Below are positions 27,417-32,787 of a DNA stretch of 32,787 nucleotides, piece by piece; position 1 is the first letter of the stretch, and each line of letters starts with the position of its first letter. A program made the translations under genes and the position numbers. The stretch spans positions 1 through 32,787 of the forward strand of contig NZ_QFQZ01000054.1 of NCBI RefSeq assembly GCF_003243465.1. The letters are read 5' to 3'. The notes beneath the pieces were generated by a model. That model did no database searches, had not been told where the DNA came from, and saw only the letters and a list, made by a program, of their open reading frames with translations. This stretch comes from Caulobacter segnis. Lineage in GTDB: Bacteria > Pseudomonadota > Alphaproteobacteria > Caulobacterales > Caulobacteraceae.

Positions 27417-28880
27417 TCAGGCCTGAACGAAGACGCCGTGGAAGGTCACCGGCAAGGCGACCGGCGCGCGCCAGGCGGCGATCGGGCCTTGCTCCACGCG
27501 GCGGGCGTCGAACACGTGCAGCTCGGTCGCCTTGGCGTCCAGATTGAGCGTCGTGCCGACGATCCAGCCGTCCAGCTCCTGACTGGAGCCCGGGCGCGGG
27601 ACAAAGACCATCTCCTCGACCATGTGGCGCGGCCCAAAGCCGTAGATCTGCTCGCGATCGCGCTTCCAGTCCCGCACCGCCACGCCCTGGAACAGCGGAC
27701 GGTCGGGCTGCTCGTTGGTGACGTGGACGGAGTACTGGCGGATCTCGCCGGCGAAGCGGGCGTCGCCGCGCGGAAATTCGGCGGACGTCGCTTCCCGAGC
27801 CAGCTCGCCCCGGCCATCGGCGCGCAAAGTGATCATGGCGCGACGCGGCGGCGCGCCCGGAAGGTGCTTGCCTTGCAGGAACACGCCCGCGTTCTGGGCT
27901 GTCCCGAACGGGTTCTCGTCGAGGCAGGCGTCGAAGCGGATGGTCCCATCGGCCTCCTCCCAGGCGTCGCCGAGGTGAAAGAAGAAGAACGGCGGCAGCT
28001 CGAACACGCGGCGCTTGGAGAGATCATCCTTGTCGATGACCAGCACCTGGGTTCCGAGCTCGGGCTTCCAGGTCATGGCCGTGGAGATCGGCATCTGGAA
28101 GCGACCGACCACCCACGGCTGCAGCAGGATCACGAGATGACGCGCGGTGGCCGTGAAGTCGTGCATGTAGCTGGCGCGCGGCAGGTCGATCATCTCGGCC
28201 TTCCGCAGCGCGCCGTCGGGCGCGAGCTTCCAGACGATGGCGTGGCGGCCTGAGAGGCCGAGGTTCCAGATCGTGCCGTCCGGCTGGACGCGCGGGTGGG
28301 CCAGGAACGGCATGCCTTTTAGGTCCGGACGCAGGGTCTTGAAGCCGCGCGTCTCCAGGCTGACCGGGTCCAGCGCGGTGGGCGAACCGCCCTCCCACAG
28401 CGCCCACAACTCGCCACCGGCCATGATCACCGAGGTGTTGGCGGCGTTGGCGTCGTCGGGGCCGGTGAGGTGGGCGCCGGGGCCGGGGGCGGTGCCGTAG
28501 CCCGGCGTGATGACGGCGTTGGCGGCCGTGTCGTTGCGGCGCTTCACCGTATCGACGAAGCGGGCGGCCATGCGCGCTTCGCCGTCGGCGATCTGGAACT
28601 TGCGGACCATGCCGTCGCCGTCGAACCAGTGGCCGACCGAGCCGCCGGGCCGGCGGAACTTGGCCGGACCGTTGCGGAACAGGGTCCCCTTCAGCGCGGC
28701 GGGCGCGCGGCCGTGCAGCCGGGTCATGGCGGTCGGCGCGACGTCGTTCTCGACATCGGCCAGGCCCAGCGCCCAATCGCCGGCCGTGGCGTTGGCGGCG
28801 CCGGCCCAGACGGCCTCGGGGGTCAGCAGGGCGGCCCCGCCCATCAGGGCCGCGCCGCGAAGGATGTCGCGTCGGTTCAT
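27417..28880 (-). CDS. Carotenoid/stilbene cleavage oxygenase (RPE65 family), Tat-exported
   Basis: A 487-residue non-heme iron dioxygenase of the carotenoid cleavage oxygenase family, which splits double bonds in carotenoids, apocarotenoids or stilbenes. The four iron-binding histidines expected for the seven-bladed propeller are visible: H195 (FLAHPRV), H240 (SYMHDF), H302 (FFHLGDAWE) and H481 (FHGVFVQA). Family motifs GTLFRNGPA, HWFDGDGM and LWEGG are present. The N-terminus NRRDILRGAALMGGAALL is a twin-arginine signal, so the enzyme is probably exported folded with its iron, which is unusual because most characterised family members are cytosolic. GGAGGGG precedes the ATG, 11 nt after the DUF2141 gene stop, indicating one transcript with DUF2141. 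Substrate cannot be told from the sequence. Confidence 0.92.
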   Translation of the reverse strand: MNRRDILRGAALMGGAALLTPEAVWAGAANATAGDWALGLADVENDVAPTAMTRLHGRAPAALKGTLFRNGPAKFRRPGGSVGHWFDGDGMVRKFQIADGEARMAARFVDTVKRRNDTAANAVITPGYGTAPGPGAHLTGPDDANAANTSVIMAGGELWALWEGGSPTALDPVSLETRGFKTLRPDLKGMPFLAHPRVQPDGTIWNLGLSGRHAIVWKLAPDGALRKAEMIDLPRASYMHDFTATARHLVILLQPWVVGRFQMPISTAMTWKPELGTQVLVIDKDDLSKRRVFELPPFFFFHLGDAWEEADGTIRFDACLDENPFGTAQNAGVFLQGKHLPGAPPRRAMITLRADGRGELAREATSAEFPRGDARFAGEIRQYSVHVTNEQPDRPLFQGVAVRDWKRDREQIYGFGPRHMVEEMVFVPRPGSSQELDGWIVGTTLNLDAKATELHVFDARRVEQGPIAAWRAPVALPVTFHGVFVQA

Positions 28881-28891
28881 GGTCCCCTCCC

Positions 28892-29332
28892 CTAGCGCAG
28901 GTGCAGCGTCTGGGCGTTGGCGCCGGCTTTCACCGCGAAGGCGGCGGCGTCGAAGGTCGGCGGGCCCATGGCGCCCATGGCGTCGCGCGAGAAGCCATAG
29001 GGCTCGGTCGGCATGCCGAAGGGGTTCGTGCTCATCTTGCCGTCGCCGTCGATGTCCTGGAACACGCGCACCGCATAGGTCCCGACCGGCAGGGCGGGGA
29101 TCTTGGCGCTGGGTTCGGCGTCCGAGGCTTCGGCCACGGCGACCCGGACGGCCTTGCCGGCGGCCCAGCCTTGGGCGCTGTCATAGACGGCGATCAACAC
29201 CTTGCCGGACTTGGTGGCCAGGCCCGGGAAGCTGAGGGTCAGGTCGCCGAGCGCCTCCTGGGCGCGGGCGGCGGGGGCGGCGGCCAGGGCGGCGAAGGCC
29301 AGGCCGGCGAGCAGGGTCTTGGAGAGGGTCAT
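28892..29332 (-). CDS. DUF2141 secreted protein
   Basis: A 146-residue protein with a Sec signal peptide (cleavage near ARAQEA) and a DUF2141 domain: GKVLIAVYDS, GTYAVRVFQDIDGDGKMSTNPFG, MPTEPYGFSRDA and GPPTFDAAAF are the standard motifs (each within the usual spacing). The DxDGDGKM loop resembles a calcium-binding loop. The family is periplasmic or secreted with a beta-sandwich look, of unknown function, and is often found near carotenoid genes. AAGGAG stands 7 nt before the ATG. It lies 43 nt after the DUF2306 gene and 11 nt before the oxygenase gene, so the three genes are probably one operon. It could bind the lipophilic substrate in the periplasm; this is only an inference. Confidence 0.88.
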   Translation of the reverse strand: MTLSKTLLAGLAFAALAAAPAARAQEALGDLTLSFPGLATKSGKVLIAVYDSAQGWAAGKAVRVAVAEASDAEPSAKIPALPVGTYAVRVFQDIDGDGKMSTNPFGMPTEPYGFSRDAMGAMGPPTFDAAAFAVKAGANAQTLHLR

Positions 29333-29375
29333 GTCGAGACTCCTTGGGGTTCGATGGGATGGGAGGAAGGCGGGC

Positions 29376-29936
29376 TCAGCCCAGGAACATCGCCCACAGC
29401 AGGCGGCCGGGGATGAAGGCGAACAGGCCGGCCAGCAGCAGGCCGCCGACGAACATGCCGGTCATCGCCTTGCGGTGGGTGGCGACCTTGCCGCGCTTGA
29501 TCGCGTAGACCGCGCCGGGCAGGCCGACGATGGTCCAGCCCGACAGCAGGTGGATGAAGCTGAAGTGGCCGTGGTTCAGCTGGCGGATGAACAGGGAGCT
29601 GACCGCCGTGACGCCCATGGCGATCACCCAGGTCCAGCCCAGGGTCTTGTGCAGGCCCGTGCCCTTGACCCGCATCATCAGGGCGATCCCGATCAGCAGG
29701 GCGGTCACGGCCGAGGTCAGATGAAGCTTGATGGCCAAGGGCTGGGCGGCGAGCAAGGCGAGGTTCGGCGCGTGGGGATGGACGCCGCGCTCGATCAGGA
29801 AGGCGCCCATGCCGGTGAACATCTTCGGCCCGGCGACCACGACGACCAGGACCGCCAGCACCACCGCGAGGATCGCGTTTCGCAGGGCGTCGTCGCCGAG
29901 CGTCAGGCGACCGATTGACTTGGTCTTCGCATCCAT
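29376..29936 (-). CDS. DUF2306 integral membrane protein
   Basis: A 186-residue inner-membrane protein with about five hydrophobic helices: residues 21-38, 68-88, 98-115, about 125-145 and 160-180. The pattern HLTSAVTALLIG, GLHKTLGWTWV, FSFIHLLSGW and THRKAMTGMF matches the DUF2306 family, with conserved histidines in or near membrane segments that suggest heme or metal binding, an inference. AAGGA lies just before the ATG. It heads the minus-strand operon with DUF2141 and the cleavage oxygenase. Its start region overlaps the upstream part of the divergent LytTR frame, so the two promoters must be closely interlocked. If the histidines hold heme, it could feed electrons to or from the exported oxygenase, but nothing proves this. 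Confidence 0.85.
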   Translation of the reverse strand: MDAKTKSIGRLTLGDDALRNAILAVVLAVLVVVVAGPKMFTGMGAFLIERGVHPHAPNLALLAAQPLAIKLHLTSAVTALLIGIALMMRVKGTGLHKTLGWTWVIAMGVTAVSSLFIRQLNHGHFSFIHLLSGWTIVGLPGAVYAIKRGKVATHRKAMTGMFVGGLLLAGLFAFIPGRLLWAMFLG

Positions 29937-30010
29937 CTTCCTTCACTCCCGGTTCGAGCGGGGCGACCGATCGCCTCGCCGTCGAGATCGGTGTTGGAGT
30001 GGGCGGCCTC

Positions 30011-30826
30011 GTGTCTCAATCGTCTTTGCGTCAATCGCCGCCCTCGCTTCGTGAGCGGCTGGGCGACGCCATTCACGCTTCGCGAACGGCGCTGTTCGGG
30101 CGGGACGCGCTGCGGGGCTATCTGGTGTCGGGCGGCGCCGGCGTCTTCCTGGCGCTGATCGGCGCGCTGGGCTCCCACCAGGTTCCGATGCTCACGCGGC
30201 TGGCCTATTGGGTTGGCCTCTGCCTGGCGGGCGCGGTGGTCGGCACCTTCGTCACCCAGCTGATCGGCCGCGAAGGTCGCGCCGACAATCACCCCTGGCT
30301 CTATGGCGTGATGACGGTCGTCCTGATCACCCTGCCGTTCACAGGGGTGGTCTGGTTCGTCAGCGAGATGCTGTTCGCGCGGGGCCTGCGCGTCGAGGTC
30401 CTGCCACGCTACCTGCTTCCCGTGGGCATCGTCACGGCCGCGATGACCGCCCTGAACTTCCTGGTCCAGCGCCGCCCCATCGAGACTCACGCTGCGCCCA
30501 AGGACGCCCCCGCCCCGCGCTTCCTCGATCGCCTGCCGCCCAAGCTGCGGGGCGCGGAGCTCTACGCCGTCGAGGCGGAGGACCATTATCTGCGCCTGCA
30601 CACCGCGCGCGGCCAGGACCTGATCCTGATGCGGCTGTCCGACGCCATCGCCGAGCTGGAGGGCATCGAAGGCGCCCAGACCCACCGCTCCTGGTGGGTC
30701 GCCAAGAGCGCGGTCGAAGACGCCCGGCGCGGCGACGGCCGGGCGGTCCTCTCCCTGAAAGGCGGCGTCGAAGCGCCGGTCAGCCGCGCCTACGCCAAGG
30801 CCCTGCGCGAGGCCGGCTGGTTCTAG
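30011..30826 (+). CDS. Membrane-anchored LytTR-type DNA-binding regulator
   Basis: A 271-residue protein (from GTG 30011) with four transmembrane helices at about residues 37-55, 62-85, 98-118 and 134-153, and a C-terminal LytTR DNA-binding domain (about 172-268: ELYAVEAEDHYLRLHT, LILMRLSDAIAEL, HRSWWVAKSAV). There is no receiver domain, so it is a one-component membrane regulator like the 4TM-LytTR proteins of Caulobacter and relatives. The start is uncertain: an ATG at 29915 lies within the DUF2306 gene on the other strand; GTG at 30011 has GGAG 11 nt upstream and leaves a short N-terminal arm. It is divergent from the DUF2306-DUF2141-oxygenase operon and is a natural candidate to control it in response to a membrane or lipid signal. 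Confidence 0.85.
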   Translation: MSQSSLRQSPPSLRERLGDAIHASRTALFGRDALRGYLVSGGAGVFLALIGALGSHQVPMLTRLAYWVGLCLAGAVVGTFVTQLIGREGRADNHPWLYGVMTVVLITLPFTGVVWFVSEMLFARGLRVEVLPRYLLPVGIVTAAMTALNFLVQRRPIETHAAPKDAPAPRFLDRLPPKLRGAELYAVEAEDHYLRLHTARGQDLILMRLSDAIAELEGIEGAQTHRSWWVAKSAVEDARRGDGRAVLSLKGGVEAPVSRAYAKALREAGWF

Positions 30827-30844
30827 GCGCCCCACTCATCCGAA

Positions 30845-30963
30845 CTTCCCGGCGAATGCCGGCGCCCCAGATCTCAAGGCGTCTGAGGTGGTCGGAAGAA
30901 CGCCGCGCGTTTACAGCCCGCATCAACGCTCTTCCATCTGGGCCCCGGCATTCGCCGGGGAAG
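30845..30963. repeat. Intergenic palindromic repeat element
   Basis: Two 28-bp arms (30845-30872 and 30936-30963) are near-perfect inverted copies. Each arm is itself palindromic around CCGGCGAATGCCGG. Inside, a 9-bp imperfect inverted repeat (about 30893-30901 and 30927-30935) abuts the right arm, and a small extra hairpin lies at about 30873-30888. The whole can fold into a branched stem. The motif resembles dispersed intergenic palindromes of alphaproteobacteria. It sits in the 148-bp space between the convergent LytTR and efflux genes. Confidence 0.75.
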
Positions 30964-30974
30964 TCGGTTGGGGT

Positions 30975-32384
30975 TCAGCTCGTCCAACCTCCCCCCAGCG
31001 CCTTGTAGATCGCCACGACGTCGGTGTTGACGCCGGTCTCGGCGACGGTCAGCGCGTCCTCGGCGGCCAGCAGGGTGCGCTCGGCGTCCAGCAGCACCAG
31101 GAAGTCGATGCCGCCCTCGCGGTACTGGATGCGGGCCAGCTCGGCCGCGCGGCGCGAGGCGGCGGCCTGGTCGGCCAGGCTCTTCAGCTGGGCCTGCTGC
31201 TGACGATAGGCGACCAGGGCGTTCTCCAGGTCTTCCAGGGCCAGGAGCACGGCCATGTCGTAGGCCGCCAGGGCCGCGTCGTCGCGGGCCCGCGCCGCCC
31301 GCAGGCGAGCATGGGCGCTGCCGAGGTCGAGGGCCGGCCAGCTGACGGTCGGGGCCACCGCCCAGGCCTGGCTGCCGCTGGCGCCGAAGCCCGCCGAGGT
31401 CCCCGACAGGAAGCCGACGAAGCCGGTCACCGAGACGCGCGGGAAGAGGTCGGCCGTGGCCACGCCGACTTGCGCCGTCGAGGCCGCCAGGCGCCGCTCC
31501 GCCGCCTGGACGTCCGGACGACGGCGCAGGAACTGGCCCGCCTCGCCGATCGGCAAGGCGGCGACCAACGGCTGGGTGTCGGTCTCACGCGGGGCCAGCA
31601 GGGCGTCCAGCGCGCCGGGACGCTGGCCCGTCAGCACCGCCAGCCGATAGTCGGCGCGGGTCGCCGCCGTGATCAGGCCGGGGATCGCCGACTCCGTCGC
31701 GTTGAGGCGCGCCTGGGCCGAGGCGACGTCGATCGGGCTGCCGGCCCCGGCGTCGAACCGCACCTTGGTCAGGCGCAGGGTCTCGCGCTGGGTCTCGAGG
31801 TTGCGCTGGGCGACCCTGAGGCGGGCCTGGGCGCCGCGCAGCTCAAGATAGTTGCGGGCCACCTCGGCGGCGACGGTCACCTGGGCGTCGCGCAGGTCGG
31901 CCTGAGCCGCTCCGGCTTCCGCCCCAGCGGCCTCTACGCCCCGACGCACGCGGCCGAACAGGTCGATCTCCCAGCGGGCGTCGAAGCCGGCCTGGTAGGT
32001 CTGGCTCTCGACGCGGTCGGTGGTCAGGCTCGGCTGCTGCTGCTTGCTCTTGGTGTAGGTCCCGTCGGCGGTGACATGCGGCGCGAGGTCCAGCTTCTGC
32101 TCGGTGAACAGCGCGCGGGCCTCGGCGACGCGGGCCAGGGCGATCCTCAGGTCGAGATTGGCGGAGAGGGCCTGGCCGACCAGCTGGTCCAGCACCGGAT
32201 CGCCGAAAGCCTTCCACCACTGGGCCTCGGGATTGGCGGCGGTGAAGACGGCGGGATCGGCGTTCTGGAAGGCCGCCGGCGGGGTCGCCGGCGCCTTGTA
32301 GTTCGGCCCCACCGCGCAGGCGGCGGCGGTCAGGGACACGCCGGCGATCAGCGCGGCGCGCAGGGTGTGCTTGAAGACAGACAT
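30975..32384 (-). CDS. RND efflux outer-membrane lipoprotein, NodT/OprM family
   Basis: A 469-residue outer-membrane channel of the TolC/OprM group that joins the RND pump to the outside. The N-terminal signal ends at LTAAAC, with C23 as probable lipid-attachment residue (a slightly atypical lipobox), followed by AVGPNYKAP as in most NodT-family proteins. Two OEP repeats follow (about 60-250 and 270-460), with WWKAFGDPVLDQLV, WEIDLFGRVRR, RRRPDVQAAERRLAA and LFPRVSVTGF as recognisable motifs. The start ATG at 32384 overlaps the stop of the RND gene by one base (TGATG), so translation is coupled. A longer upstream frame overlaps the pump gene and is not real. The gene ends just after the palindromic repeat. 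Substrates are unknown. Confidence 0.95.
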   Translation of the reverse strand: MSVFKHTLRAALIAGVSLTAAACAVGPNYKAPATPPAAFQNADPAVFTAANPEAQWWKAFGDPVLDQLVGQALSANLDLRIALARVAEARALFTEQKLDLAPHVTADGTYTKSKQQQPSLTTDRVESQTYQAGFDARWEIDLFGRVRRGVEAAGAEAGAAQADLRDAQVTVAAEVARNYLELRGAQARLRVAQRNLETQRETLRLTKVRFDAGAGSPIDVASAQARLNATESAIPGLITAATRADYRLAVLTGQRPGALDALLAPRETDTQPLVAALPIGEAGQFLRRRPDVQAAERRLAASTAQVGVATADLFPRVSVTGFVGFLSGTSAGFGASGSQAWAVAPTVSWPALDLGSAHARLRAARARDDAALAAYDMAVLLALEDLENALVAYRQQQAQLKSLADQAAASRRAAELARIQYREGGIDFLVLLDAERTLLAAEDALTVAETGVNTDVVAIYKALGGGWTS

Positions 32385-32787
32385 CAGTGCGCCTCCACGG
32401 GCGAGGTCAGCTCCGCCTTGGCCGCGGCCTTGCGGGCCGTGAAGCGGCGGATGACGTAGTAGAAGATCGGCGTCAGGATCAGGCCGAACAGGGTGACGCC
32501 CAGCATCCCCGAGAACACCGCCACGCCCATGGCGCGGCGCATCTCGGCCCCGGCCCCGTGCGACACCACCAGGGGGTAGACCCCCATGATGAAGGCGATC
32601 GAGGTCATCAGGATCGGACGCAGGCGCAGGCGGCAGGCCTCCAGGACCGCCTGGAGCGGGCTGTCGCCATGCTCCTCGCGCTCCTTGGCGAACTCCACGA
32701 TCAGGATGGCGTTCTTGCACGCCAGGCCCACCAGTACGATCAGGCCGATCTGGGTGAAGATGTTGTTGTCGCCACCGGACAGGATCA
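32384..32787 (-). CDS. RND (HAE1) inner-membrane efflux pump, C-terminal part
   Basis: Only the last 133 residues or so are in the window; the gene continues past its end. The visible part holds the final transmembrane helices of an AcrB/MexF-like pump: NNIFTQIGLIVLVGLACKNAILIVEFAKEREE, RLRPILMTSIAFIMGVYPLVVSHGAGAEMR (each read in parts) and a last helix GVTLFGLILTPIFYYVIRR with a basic tail. The sequence is closest in style to the MexF/OqxB type. It exports drugs or other small molecules by proton antiport together with a periplasmic adaptor (presumably further upstream) and the NodT/OprM lipoprotein that overlaps its stop. Confidence 0.93.
   Translation of the reverse strand, partial: ILSGGDNNIFTQIGLIVLVGLACKNAILIVEFAKEREEHGDSPLQAVLEACRLRLRPILMTSIAFIMGVYPLVVSHGAGAEMRRAMGVAVFSGMLGVTLFGLILTPIFYYVIRRFTARKAAAKAELTSPVEAH

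Overview
The window looks like chromosomal DNA from a Caulobacter-type alphaproteobacterium. It is very GC-rich with strong GC3 bias. One clear promoter (upstream of sucC) fits the Caulobacter housekeeping pattern TTGACGS-N10-14-GCTANAWC. The chemoreceptor ends in the WEEF-type tail seen on Caulobacter receptors, and the window has a TonB-dependent receptor and a spinster-type MFS carrier. Genus is an inference; no rRNA or tRNA is present.

Layout. 1-2.4 kb: the 3' part of a DHA2 drug-efflux MFS gene, converging with a stand-alone PstS-like periplasmic protein whose anion pocket looks altered. 2.5-8.7 kb: housekeeping genes, with priA (minus) divergent from a DUF484-xerC pair (plus, ATGA overlap), then a large methyl-accepting chemotaxis protein with a strong terminator. 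8.7-19.1 kb: the 2-oxoglutarate to succinate section of the TCA cycle on the minus strand, in transcription order sucC, sucD, a long inverted repeat, sucA, sucB, tandem terminators, and further on lpd (E3). Between sucB and lpd lies an accessory block: a DUF3088 gene, a VapBC toxin-antitoxin pair whose toxin carries an in-frame amber codon, and a VirJ/AcvB-type periplasmic hydrolase on the opposite strand. A small secreted-protein ORF follows lpd. 19.3-22.7 kb: a three-domain membrane protein (GH18-like, NodB deacetylase, GT2 synthase), apparently a one-gene exopolysaccharide machine.

22.8-30.8 kb is the most distinctive accessory region. A minus-strand series runs DUF2306 membrane protein, DUF2141 secreted protein, Tat-exported carotenoid/stilbene cleavage oxygenase, TetR regulator, TonB-dependent receptor and spinster MFS. 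It is headed by a divergently transcribed membrane-bound LytTR regulator. An imperfect 20-bp palindrome between tetR and the receptor gene is a plausible operator. I infer a system that takes up and oxidatively cleaves a hydrophobic polyene, stilbene or isoprenoid-like compound. 30.8-32.8 kb: a long intergenic palindromic repeat, then a NodT/OprM-type outer-membrane efflux lipoprotein overlapping the end of an RND pump gene that leaves the window.

Most odd details are within genes: PriA lacks three of the four ligands of its second zinc site, VapC has a nonsense codon inside an otherwise intact reading frame, and the PstS-like protein lacks several canonical phosphate ligands.
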